From the NCBI GenBank assembly GCA_021812865.1, contig JAKAMP010000032.1, positions 1 to 11,028 of the forward strand: a stretch of 11,028 nt of DNA. Reading direction: 5' to 3'. Below the pieces are notes generated by a model, which did no database searches, had not been told where the DNA came from, and saw nothing but the letters and a program-made list of their open reading frames with translations. The translations under genes and the position numbers were made by a program. The DNA is from Bacteroidota bacterium (GTDB lineage: Bacteria > Bacteroidota > Bacteroidia > Bacteroidales > JAAYUG01). This document shows, piece after piece, positions 1-7,834 of this stretch (its first letter is position 1; each line of letters begins with the position of its first letter).

Positions 1-2
1 CC

Positions 3-2912
3 GATCTGATCATGCAACTGATTGTTCACCCCAGGCCCGGACTGATCACCCCATACCTTACCGAAGAATGGTTCAACCTGGTAAAATATGCCACTGCCCA
101 TGCGAAGGAAATGGGTATGAAACTTTGGCTGTACGATGAAAACAGTTATCCGTCAGGGTTTGCCGGAGGAAATGTGCCGGCACAAATGCCCGAAGCCGCA
201 GCAGTGATGATGCAACGGATTATCACAACACGCCCGGATACCCTAAAACAAACCATTGTCCAGCTTTTCAGGCAGGATGGTGATAAATATATCCCTATAG
301 ATTCCGTGAATCCTTCTCAGGACTTTACCTGCCAGGCATATATGCTCGTACCCACCTATAAAAGCGGTTGGTTTGGCGGATACTCCTATGTGGATATTAT
401 GCAGAAGAAAGTGACCGATGAATTCCTTGACCTGACCATAGGAGGATACCAGAAATACCTTGGGGATGAATTCGGAAAAACCATCAAGGGAATCTTTACC
501 GATGAACCCAATATTTCTGCCATGGGAGGTGGCAATATCCTTGATTATACACCCGCCCTGTTCGACGCATTCAGGCAGAAATATGGTTACGACCTGAAGA
601 CCTCCCTCCCTTCTCTTATTGAAGAAACAGGCAACTGGAGAAAGGTTCGCCACGATTATTATTCCGTATTGCTCGAATTGTTCATCGACAACTGGGCAAA
701 GCCTTATTCAGAAAGGTGTGACGAGGACAAAATCTCCATGACCGGTCATTATTGGGACCACGACTGGCCCAGGCCAACAGGAGTGCCTGATAACATGGCC
801 CTCACGGCATATACCCAGGTTCCCGGCATTGATGTGTTGATGAACAACTGGTACGGAGGTTTTTCCGGTCAGTTCGGGAACAACCGCATTGTACGTGAGC
901 TGGGCAGTGTTGCCAACCAGCTGGGCAGGAAAAGAACCCTTTCCGAAACCTACGGAGCATCAGGTTGGGACCTGAGTTTTAAAGACATGAAAAGAATTGG
1001 CGATTGGGAATATGCCCTTGGGGTAAACCTCATGAACCAGCACCTGTCGTATATGAGCATGGCCGGTGCACGCAAGCGCGATCATCCCCTTGCTTTTTCC
1101 TGGGTCGATCCCTGGTGGCCCGATTATAAAATGATGAACGACTACTTCACCCGGCTCTCGGTTGCACTCAGCCAAGGCAGGCAGGAAAACAAGATTCTAG
1201 TAATCGAACCTACCACTTCGGCCTGGATGTATTTTACACCTGGCTGGTCGCCTGCAGCAGCCAACTCTACCATTAAGGAAGCCAGCTTCGATGGCATTCT
1301 CAATAATTTCCACAACTTCATCGACAGCCTCGAAAACTGGCAGGTGGAATATGACCTGGGATGTGAAGACATCATCAGGAACCATGGCGATGTGAAAAAA
1401 GGGAAGTTCTGCGTAGGCCTTTCTTCCTATTCACTGGTAATCCTGCCGCCGGCACTGGAAAACCTTGACGACCGCACCACACAGCTTCTCAGGGAATTCC
1501 TGGAATCGGGAGGGAAAGTCCTGTCTACCGTAAATATCCCCGCTTATGTAGAGGGCGCCTCCTCCGCAAAACTGATGGACCTTGCTTCCAATTATCCCAA
1601 ACAATGGATCAAGACAGAAAGCATCAGGCTCCAGGATATTCATTCCCTTCTGAAACCCGATGTGAAATTCACTGAGACGGAATCCAATGGCTTTGTTTTT
1701 CATCAACACAGGCAGCTACAGGACGCACAACTTCTCTTCGTCACCAATATTCACGATTCCCGTGAAGCCAAGGGCGCCATCAGCCTTCCGGGAAAATCTG
1801 CCGAAGAATGGGATCCATTCACGGGAACCATTAAACCATATCCTTTCACGGCCAATGGGGAAGACCTGTCCCTTGACTACACGCTCCCTGCCGGTGGAAG
1901 CCTTCTTCTCTGCATCAGACCTGTAAGCCAGGAATCTACCAAAATGCCTGTGCTGCAGGAAACTCCGGCGTCTTTTACCGGAACCCTCGAAGTGGCACGT
2001 AAATCGCTCAATGTACTGGTGATCGATTTCTGTGATCTTAATATCAAGGGCACTTCAACGAAGGATATGTATGTATACCAGGCCAATACACAGGCTTATA
2101 AAGCCTATGGATTCAATCGCGATCCATGGGACAATGCCGTGCAATACCAGTCGGATATTCTCAAAAGGGATACTTTCCCATCCAGCTCAGGTTTTTCAGC
2201 CGATTACTGGCTGAACATAGGGAAAGGGGTTAAACTTGAAGGGCTGAAGCTGGTTGCCGAAAGACCTGGAGTTTTCAAAATTATGGTAAACGGTAAGCCG
2301 GTTGCCCCTTCCGGAGAAACCTGGCTCGACAAGGATTTTGCCGTGTACTCCCTCGACAGTGTGCTGAAAGAAGGAAAGAACAAGATCACACTCAGCACAC
2401 AGCCCTTCTCTGTATTCAGCGAACTGGAGGCCATATATGTGCTCGGTGACTTTTCACTGAAGCCTGAAAAAACAGGATTCTCCCTTGTTCCTGCCAAAGC
2501 CCTGGAATTGGGAAGCTGGAACAGCCAGGGAATGCCTCTCTTTGGCGACAGGGTTGCATACACCCATGCAGCGGATATTGACAGAACCGAAGGATCGTAC
2601 CTGGTTAAACTGCAGGATTGGAGCGGATCGTGTGCTGAAGTATTTGTGAATGGTGCGAAAGCCGGGATCATTGCATTTCCACCTTATACGCTCGATGTGA
2701 CGAATTACATGAAACAGGGCCGGGATACTATCCAGGTAGTTGTCGTTGGAACCCTTCGCAATACCATGGGTCCGCTTCATATGAACAGCAAAGGATCGGC
2801 CTGGCCGGGAATGTTCCAGGGACTTGAAAATGGCCGTACCCTCGCCGGCGACTCCTATGTGAGCCTTCCCTACGGGTTAATGAAGGACTTTGAACTCATA
2901 CAGGTGAAATAA
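3..2912 (+). CDS. GH106-like glycoside hydrolase (alpha-L-rhamnosidase-type), 5' partial
   Basis: Large secreted-type glycosidase resembling the GH106 family, whose characterised members remove alpha-L-rhamnose from pectic and other glycans. The reading frame stays open to the left edge, and the first Met (base 12) sits inside a conserved block (VHPRPGLITPY), so the true N-terminus with any signal peptide is missing. Numbering from that Met, residues 1 to about 450 look like the catalytic barrel. They include DENSYPSGFAGG (about 43-54), FTDEP with Glu165, and LSETYGASGW with Glu312, two candidate catalytic acids. A flavodoxin-like segment follows (about 470-515, LVILPP then SGGKVLST). The last 250 residues are beta-rich, ending in a GH2-like sugar-binding jelly roll (VFVNGAKAG, TLDVTNY). 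The substrate is inferred from family only; related proteins are often annotated just as glycosyl hydrolase. The gene ends at a TAA that overlaps the first base pair of the downstream tandem repeat. Confidence 0.85.
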   Translation, partial: DLIMQLIVHPRPGLITPYLTEEWFNLVKYATAHAKEMGMKLWLYDENSYPSGFAGGNVPAQMPEAAAVMMQRIITTRPDTLKQTIVQLFRQDGDKYIPIDSVNPSQDFTCQAYMLVPTYKSGWFGGYSYVDIMQKKVTDEFLDLTIGGYQKYLGDEFGKTIKGIFTDEPNISAMGGGNILDYTPALFDAFRQKYGYDLKTSLPSLIEETGNWRKVRHDYYSVLLELFIDNWAKPYSERCDEDKISMTGHYWDHDWPRPTGVPDNMALTAYTQVPGIDVLMNNWYGGFSGQFGNNRIVRELGSVANQLGRKRTLSETYGASGWDLSFKDMKRIGDWEYALGVNLMNQHLSYMSMAGARKRDHPLAFSWVDPWWPDYKMMNDYFTRLSVALSQGRQENKILVIEPTTSAWMYFTPGWSPAAANSTIKEASFDGILNNFHNFIDSLENWQVEYDLGCEDIIRNHGDVKKGKFCVGLSSYSLVILPPALENLDDRTTQLLREFLESGGKVLSTVNIPAYVEGASSAKLMDLASNYPKQWIKTESIRLQDIHSLLKPDVKFTETESNGFVFHQHRQLQDAQLLFVTNIHDSREAKGAISLPGKSAEEWDPFTGTIKPYPFTANGEDLSLDYTLPAGGSLLLCIRPVSQESTKMPVLQETPASFTGTLEVARKSLNVLVIDFCDLNIKGTSTKDMYVYQANTQAYKAYGFNRDPWDNAVQYQSDILKRDTFPSSSGFSADYWLNIGKGVKLEGLKLVAERPGVFKIMVNGKPVAPSGETWLDKDFAVYSLDSVLKEGKNKITLSTQPFSVFSELEAIYVLGDFSLKPEKTGFSLVPAKALELGSWNSQGMPLFGDRVAYTHAADIDRTEGSYLVKLQDWSGSCAEVFVNGAKAGIIAFPPYTLDVTNYMKQGRDTIQVVVVGTLRNTMGPLHMNSKGSAWPGMFQGLENGRTLAGDSYVSLPYGLMKDFELIQVK

Positions 2913-3004
2913 TGCCGGTGTGAAAACTGTTTTCATCCAGGAATAATGATAAAATGCCGGTGTGAAAACTGTTTTCATCCAGGAATAATGATAAAATGCC
3001 GGTG
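2911..3004. repeat. 42-bp tandem repeat (two exact copies plus a 10-bp third start)
   Basis: Two identical 42-bp units lie head to tail at 2911-2952 and 2953-2994, followed by the first 10 bases of a third (AATGCCGGTG, 2995-3004). The first unit begins within the TAA stop of the upstream glycosidase. Each unit contains a perfect 15-bp dyad, TGAAAACTGTTTTCA, at 2921-2935 and 2963-2977. The repeat start supplies the 5' arm of the terminator that follows, so that arm is present three times. Exact identity suggests a recent duplication. Function is unknown; see the findings. Confidence 0.9.
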
Positions 3005-3041
3005 CACACAGAATCTTCTCCGGCATTTTTCTTTTATTTTT
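2993..3041 (+). terminator. Intrinsic (rho-independent) terminator after the GH106-like gene
   Basis: A perfect 10-bp stem pairs AAAATGCCGG (2993-3002) with CCGGCATTTT (3020-3029) around a 17-nt loop. It is followed by a T-rich tract through 3041. It lies 80 bp after the glycosidase stop and upstream of the next co-directional gene. It should therefore end the glycosidase transcript and leave the metallophosphoesterase to its own promoter. Confidence 0.85.
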
Positions 3042-3152
3042 GAAACAAATCGAAAGGCAGCCTGTTTATATGCATCGACTTGCGGAGACAAGAGCAAAAC
3101 GAGTAGTAAATCCCCATTCCCCCTGCCGGCCGGTGAACCAAATGATTAAAAA

Positions 3153-4313
3153 ATGAGAAAGATGGGATTTGTAATTTTCTTCGCGGTATTCTTCCTGGTT
3201 TATTTTGGAGCCAACTATTATATTTTCATCCGCGGCTGGCAGGGACTTGAAATATTCCCGGTTTTAAAGAAACCGTATCTTGTGCTCTTTCTGTTCCTTT
3301 CTCTGGCTTACCTGGTCATGCGCTTTTTAGGAAACTACCTGCCTTCGCCGGTAAATGCCGTCCTTTACTGGAGCGGCTCATTCTGGTTTGCAGCTGTACT
3401 CTATTTTTTCCTGATTGTTTTATCTCTGGATATCCTCCGGTTGGGAAATCATTTTTTACATTACTTCCCCCAATCCGTAACCGGCAATTACCTGAAAGTG
3501 AAAGGAATATTGACCCTTTCCATGATGGCCCTGGTGTTCCTGCTGCTGCTTGCAGGCTATATCAATACCCTGTTTCCTGCTACCAGGGAAATGACCTTCA
3601 CCATTCATAAACCTTCTTCCTCCTTCAAAACACTGAAAATTGCCTTTGCCTCGGATATTCATATGGGCACCCTGGTTGGCAAAAGCAGGGTAGCCGGACT
3701 GGTCAGGAGAATGAATGCGGTACGTCCCGATGTGATCATCCTGGGAGGAGACCTGCTGGACGAAATTCACGAACCGATATTCCGCAAAAACATCGGCGCC
3801 CCTTTGCGAGACCTGAAAGCTCCTTTGGGTGTGTATGCGGTTACCGGAAACCATGAATATATCGGAGGTATTGAATCGTCGGTTAAATACATTGAATCGG
3901 TAGGCGTTACCCTTCTTCGCGACACCACCATCTTTCTGAACGGGAATATATACCTCGTAGGACGTGAAGACCGGAGCAAAGGAGGGCGGTTTGACGGAAG
4001 CAACCGGAAATCCCTGGAAGCATTACTTCAGCAGGTTAACTTTGCAAACCCGGTTGTGGTGATCGACCACCAGCCCTTTCACCTGGACGAAGTAGCCCGG
4101 ACCCATGTTGATCTTCAGATTTCGGGACATACGCACCACGGGCAGATCTGGCCCTTCAGCGCCCTGACCAAAGCCATTTATGAACTTAGCTGGGGTAGTT
4201 TGAAAAAAGGGAATACCTATTTCTATGTAAGCAACGGGTACGGAACATGGGGTCCTCCGGTGCGCCTGGGCAACCGGCCGGAAATAGCCGTGATTACGCT
4301 GAAAAACGAATGA
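3153..4313 (+). CDS. Membrane-anchored calcineurin-like metallophosphoesterase (YkuE/YaeI-like)
   Basis: A 386-residue protein. The N-terminal 150 residues contain about four hydrophobic membrane segments (near 4-26, 41-60, 67-93 and 116-140). The rest is a calcineurin-type phosphoesterase domain with the full two-metal motif set: SDIH (Asp168, His170), GGDLLDE (Asp200), GNHE (Asn233, His234), a histidine in IDHQP (His306) and GHTHHGQIWP (His326, His328). Family members hydrolyse phosphodiester or phosphomonoester bonds, and some related membrane proteins act on lipid-linked phosphates. The true substrate here cannot be read from sequence. The ATG at 3153 is used; a second ATG three codons later (3162) is possible, and neither has a clear Shine-Dalgarno site. 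The gene converges on the esterase gene with 29 bp between stops. It is separated from the upstream glycosidase by a terminator, so it is probably not part of its operon. Confidence 0.9.
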   Translation: MRKMGFVIFFAVFFLVYFGANYYIFIRGWQGLEIFPVLKKPYLVLFLFLSLAYLVMRFLGNYLPSPVNAVLYWSGSFWFAAVLYFFLIVLSLDILRLGNHFLHYFPQSVTGNYLKVKGILTLSMMALVFLLLLAGYINTLFPATREMTFTIHKPSSSFKTLKIAFASDIHMGTLVGKSRVAGLVRRMNAVRPDVIILGGDLLDEIHEPIFRKNIGAPLRDLKAPLGVYAVTGNHEYIGGIESSVKYIESVGVTLLRDTTIFLNGNIYLVGREDRSKGGRFDGSNRKSLEALLQQVNFANPVVVIDHQPFHLDEVARTHVDLQISGHTHHGQIWPFSALTKAIYELSWGSLKKGNTYFYVSNGYGTWGPPVRLGNRPEIAVITLKNE

Positions 4314-4342
4314 AGCAGATTGCCTGCAGCAAAACCACCAGA

Positions 4343-5494
4343 TCAATGTGTATATGGCAGCCTTTCGAATGGCTCTACTGATCCTTTATGTAGAAATACA
4401 AAATCGGCAAAATCAAGCAGGGCCAGCCAGTCCTCATCGTTTTGTGCATGCTGGCCTTCCCGGTAATGAATGCCGGTTTCCCCGCTTACACCATACATTT
4501 TCCACGCCCGGATTGCAGAAAGATGGGTTTTCTGGGCGCCTTCCGGGTTAGCCCATGCATCACCCATAGCATTCGTTGACAAGTATGCCCTGGGGGCTAC
4601 CAGGGCGATCAATGCATCCTGGTCAAAGGGAAGCCTTTTCAGATTGTTATTCCTGAAAGAAAGAAATTGGGTATTGAACCAATAAGGAAATTTAGTGCTG
4701 TCCGTAATATCATTGAGGGTTTCTCCCGTGAATACATATCGCATGGAACCCGTTCCCCCGCACCCGGAACCATTGGGTACCACCATGGCCACCCTGTTAT
4801 CAAAGGCCCCGGCAAGCAGCGCCGCCTTTCCACCCCGGGAATGCCCGGTAATGATGATCTCCTTATTATCAACAAAATCGCATCCTTCAAGGTAGTCAAC
4901 AACCCGCATATAGCCCCATGCCCAGGCGGCCAGCGTTCCAAAATCCTGACCAGGGTATAGCAGGTGTATGCCATTGTTCCGGTTGGCGTTATCGGGGTCA
5001 ATTTCCGTGCGGTCAAATTCAGCCAGAATGTATCCCCTCTTCAGGAATCCTTCATACTTATCCTTCATGGAATACCAGCACTTGTCCCCGGTAATGATCA
5101 CCGGAAAACGCCCCTTACCGGCCGGCTTATAAATGAAAAGCGTAAAATGCATCTGTCCCTCAGGTCCGCAGGAGATGCTGACTTCCCGTTCTTCTGCCTT
5201 TGCCTGCAGGAATGGCTGCGAAGACCTGACCACACCATGAACCTTCCCTCCCGGATCAGGAATGAACCCGTATTCATAATACTGTACCAGTTGCTTCAGT
5301 TCATTTCTCCTTTTCTCCCAGAAAGCAAGGTCTGTCACTTTGCTTCCGTCACGGAAAGTGAACAGGTCGGGCATAGTATCAATAACCGGCAATGCCGACA
5401 CCGGAGGGAGGTTTGTTTTATGCTGCTGTGCCTGGATTGTGAAACCCATACATAAGAGCAGCAGGACGCCGGGAATAGAGTATGTTTTCATCAT
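4343..5494 (-). CDS. Exported CE15-like glucuronoyl esterase (alpha/beta hydrolase)
   Basis: 383 residues with a Sec signal peptide (hydrophobic 8-20, likely cleaved after IQA near residue 22). It resembles the bacterial CE15 family, which cleaves esters between 4-O-methyl-glucuronic acid of xylan and lignin alcohols. Visible hallmarks are the nucleophile elbow GHSRGGKAAL (Ser219), the oxyanion-side SGCGG (243-247), FPYWFN (269-274), LPFDQ (288-292) and REGQHAQNDEDW with the presumed catalytic His349. The usual catalytic Glu just before SGxGG is Gly242. Asp312 in GDAWANPEG, after the predicted strand 7, is the likely substitute acid. Two consecutive ATGs start the gene (5494 and 5491). It lies 122 bp downstream of the GH2 gene on the same strand, consistent with co-transcription, although a separate promoter is possible. 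Acetyl-xylan esterase-like activity is the main alternative. Confidence 0.83.
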   Translation of the reverse strand: MMKTYSIPGVLLLLCMGFTIQAQQHKTNLPPVSALPVIDTMPDLFTFRDGSKVTDLAFWEKRRNELKQLVQYYEYGFIPDPGGKVHGVVRSSQPFLQAKAEEREVSISCGPEGQMHFTLFIYKPAGKGRFPVIITGDKCWYSMKDKYEGFLKRGYILAEFDRTEIDPDNANRNNGIHLLYPGQDFGTLAAWAWGYMRVVDYLEGCDFVDNKEIIITGHSRGGKAALLAGAFDNRVAMVVPNGSGCGGTGSMRYVFTGETLNDITDSTKFPYWFNTQFLSFRNNNLKRLPFDQDALIALVAPRAYLSTNAMGDAWANPEGAQKTHLSAIRAWKMYGVSGETGIHYREGQHAQNDEDWLALLDFADFVFLHKGSVEPFERLPYTH

Positions 5495-5616
5495 ATTAAA
5501 AGCATTTCATCAGGAACGACAGTATTCCCAAGTTCATGATTTTGTTTTCATTGCGTCTGGGTTTGCCTGATATGGCAGTTTCATCTGTAATCTTCTGCTC
5601 AGCATATCGAATGAAT

Positions 5617-7653
5617 TCAAAGAGGAAGAGAGTTCACCAGGAAACCTGTGGGTCGCCATATTTTCAGCGTATCGGCTTTCGTATCATACCTCAGCTCAAC
5701 CGGCTTCTCCTGCCCGGGTTGTAATTCATCCAAGATAACCGATTTCCGTGCGGTTTGGAAAATATAACCCCGTATCGTGTAGCTTGGGATACCGGTTTTC
5801 CCCCTGACCACCAGCTTCACATCGCCATTGTTCTTCTGCACCGAGACAATTTCAAGAGGGCAAAGGATTTTTTTCAACACCTCATACGAGGGCTTGGGCT
5901 TTAAGTGTATGTCGGCCACTCCATGCACGCGTTGCGGGTAGGAATATGTGAAATCCTCTCCCATGTGGGTGCGGTAATCGTTCAGGCAGAAATATATGGC
6001 TCCAGCAATATAAGGTTTGGCGCTGTATATCGAAAACTGTCGTTTCATCTCCACTATGCGGCGCGGATCGCCTCCTTTATGAACGGGTTCACAAAGTCCA
6101 AACTCCGAAATCACCAGTCCTTTTCCCGGGTATTCCCGGTGGATACGGTCAAGGGCCGGCGAAACGGAATCGAGGTTCTGGCCGTACCATGTGCTGTAAT
6201 ATTCATTGAACATGAGCACATCGCCGGTTGCAGAGGCATCCGGAGGCACTTTGCCATCACCGGAAAGGGGCGCCTGCAACTGGTTGCTCACATAGTTCAC
6301 CAGCCTGCTGCTGTCGAGCAACCGCGCATACTGGTAAAGTTCCTTGAGGTAATGGATGTTCACGCTGTCGTGCGAATTGAGTTCATTGCCAATACCCCAC
6401 GCTATGATGCTGGGATGATTAAACTGACTGGAAGTCATTTCTTCCAGATGCTGCCGGCCCAGGGCCTCCAGGGTATCATTCAGCATGGTTGCCCCACCCC
6501 AGTATGGGATCTCTTCCTGCACAAGGATGCCGTGCCGGTCGCACCAGTCGAACACGGCCTCATCCTGCTGCCAGTGAAACCGGGTGTAAATGGCATTCAC
6601 ATTTTTCATCAGCTGCAGGTTCTTTTCTAGTTCATCCTTGGTTTCGGCTGAACCATGACTTAGAGAAGAACCCGGCATCCATTCCACACCCGCCAGTCTT
6701 ACCGGTTCACCGTTGAGGAGAAACCTGTCACCTGAAAAACCAATCGTTCTGAAGCCAAAAGTACTTGTATATACATCTTCTTCTTTCCCATTATTGATAA
6801 GGGTTACCGTGATGTTATACAGGTTGGGTTCATCGAAATTCCACCACTTGATATGTTTAAGCGACAAGGAGTAGGTAAATTCACCTTTGTCCATGATTCC
6901 CTTCAGGGTTCCTTTCCAAATGGTTTTGCTGTTTTTTTGATTCTCTTTCCTGATCACTGCCTTGAAGATCGCTCTCCGGTAGCGGTTACTGTCAGGATTC
7001 AATAGTGTAATGCAGATCACCGCCCTGCCAGTGCCTGGTTTGCCAAGATCAGGGATCCCGTTCACCTGCAGGTTACCAATGGCAAGGGTATGCGTGGCGA
7101 TGAGATACACATTCCTGGTTATTCCTCCATCATTGGACCAGTCGTACGATTTCATAAAGGGTATGTTGTTAGGCGAAGGAGAATTATCAGCGCAAACCAC
7201 AATCTGGTTTTTTTCTCCTGGTTTTATGGCTTTCGTTATATCGGCAAAAAATCGGTTGTATCCTGATCCCCGGTGCTCTGCCACTTTGATGCCGTTCACC
7301 CAGACGAGTGCGTCATGGAATACAGCGTCGAACTGCAGGCGAATGGTTTTATTCTGCCACCCGGTAGGAATATCCACGGTTCTCTCATACCAGCCTTTCC
7401 CCCAGTATTTTTCAAGGCCCGGCATGGTATTCCATGTGTGCGGGACCGTGACGCCGGTAACCAGCGAAGATGGAATGCCTCCGCTGAACCATTGGTCACT
7501 TTCTCCCAGGTTCTGCGAATCTGCTGCAAACTGCCATTCCCCTCCCAGGCTGATCACTTCGCGGGGCGAAGAACTCTTCGGATTACAGGAAAGAATCATG
7601 AACGTACAGGAAATCAGTCCTGCCCATAATGCCGTTTTGAATATCTTTTTCAT
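5617..7653 (-). CDS. GH2-family glycosidase lipoprotein (beta-galactosidase/glucuronidase-like)
   Basis: From the ATG at 7653 the product has 678 residues. An in-frame ATG at 7674 adds seven residues, but the later start gives a clean lipoprotein signal (MKKIFK, hydrophobic core, lipobox ILSC with Cys23), so I prefer it. Domain order is a sugar-binding jelly roll (about 35-190, with NDGGITRNVYL), an Ig-like domain (about 195-305), a TIM barrel (about 310-595) and a short beta-rich tail. Catalytic residues are visible: the acid/base Glu424 in WGIGNE and the nucleophile Glu517 in VISEFG. GH2 enzymes retain the anomeric configuration and include beta-galactosidases, mannosidases and glucuronidases. 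The NxK motif that marks beta-glucuronidases is not evident, so the substrate stays open. Lipid anchoring suggests the periplasm or cell surface. It is followed on the same strand by the CE15-like esterase. Confidence 0.88.
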   Translation of the reverse strand: MKKIFKTALWAGLISCTFMILSCNPKSSSPREVISLGGEWQFAADSQNLGESDQWFSGGIPSSLVTGVTVPHTWNTMPGLEKYWGKGWYERTVDIPTGWQNKTIRLQFDAVFHDALVWVNGIKVAEHRGSGYNRFFADITKAIKPGEKNQIVVCADNSPSPNNIPFMKSYDWSNDGGITRNVYLIATHTLAIGNLQVNGIPDLGKPGTGRAVICITLLNPDSNRYRRAIFKAVIRKENQKNSKTIWKGTLKGIMDKGEFTYSLSLKHIKWWNFDEPNLYNITVTLINNGKEEDVYTSTFGFRTIGFSGDRFLLNGEPVRLAGVEWMPGSSLSHGSAETKDELEKNLQLMKNVNAIYTRFHWQQDEAVFDWCDRHGILVQEEIPYWGGATMLNDTLEALGRQHLEEMTSSQFNHPSIIAWGIGNELNSHDSVNIHYLKELYQYARLLDSSRLVNYVSNQLQAPLSGDGKVPPDASATGDVLMFNEYYSTWYGQNLDSVSPALDRIHREYPGKGLVISEFGLCEPVHKGGDPRRIVEMKRQFSIYSAKPYIAGAIYFCLNDYRTHMGEDFTYSYPQRVHGVADIHLKPKPSYEVLKKILCPLEIVSVQKNNGDVKLVVRGKTGIPSYTIRGYIFQTARKSVILDELQPGQEKPVELRYDTKADTLKIWRPTGFLVNSLPL

Positions 7654-7721
7654 TTTATACCCTTTAAAGAGCATCCGTTATAAAAAGATAAATTTACAAC
7701 AAATGCGCACCTCCATTTTAT

Positions 7722-7729
7722 TAATTTTG
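7722..7729 (+). promoter_or_regulatory. Candidate Bacteroidota -7 box upstream of the CDGSH gene
   Basis: TAATTTTG matches the Bacteroidota -7 consensus TAnnTTTG exactly and points toward the CDGSH gene. It would place transcription start near 7736, with a leader of about 100 nt that contains the inverted repeat at 7753-7799. No good TTTG -33 element lies 19-21 bp upstream; the closest is TTTA at 7693-7696 with too long a spacer. The call therefore rests on one box in an AT-rich region. Confidence 0.3.
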
Positions 7730-7752
7730 ATTACGAAAATGCATTTTTATGA

Positions 7753-7799
7753 AACATCCATCATCCCTTGATACAAAAATCATGTAGATCATGGATGTT
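7753..7799. repeat. Inverted repeat in the divergent GH2/CDGSH intergenic region
   Basis: AACATCCAT (7753-7761) is the exact reverse complement of ATGGATGTT (7791-7799). After one C/C mismatch the arms continue with ATC (7763-7765) pairing with GAT (7787-7789), leaving a 21-nt loop. No T-tract follows on either strand, so it does not look like a terminator. It could be a regulator-binding dyad or a leader hairpin for the CDGSH transcript. Confidence 0.6.
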
Positions 7800-7834
7800 C
7801 CACGAGACCTATTAATTAACTAAAATACATACGA

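Noticed and set aside
3035..3042. TATTTTTG matches the TAnnTTTG -7 box and could be a promoter for the metallophosphoesterase.
   Set aside because: It overlaps the T-tract of the terminator, where such a match is expected by chance, and no TTTG -33 element lies at the proper distance.
2913..3149. The frame of the GH106-like gene stays open for 78 codons after its TAA, encoding a duplicated Cys-rich peptide (CRCENCFHPGIMIK) that could suggest stop-codon read-through.
   Set aside because: The stretch runs straight through a strong terminator and a tandem repeat whose 42-bp period happens to be a multiple of three. The rest resembles no protein. Chance openness is the simpler reading.
4314..4342. 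Possible bidirectional terminator between the converging metallophosphoesterase and esterase genes.
   Set aside because: Only a 4-bp TTGC/GCAA stem around CTGCA is present, with no T-tract on either strand.
5905..6630. A 241-codon plus-strand open frame inside the GH2 gene, with a similar 253-codon frame at 7010-7771.
   Set aside because: Both are antisense to the GH2 coding sequence, which has intact catalytic motifs. Their translations look like reversed coding sequence, with no domain or signal of their own.
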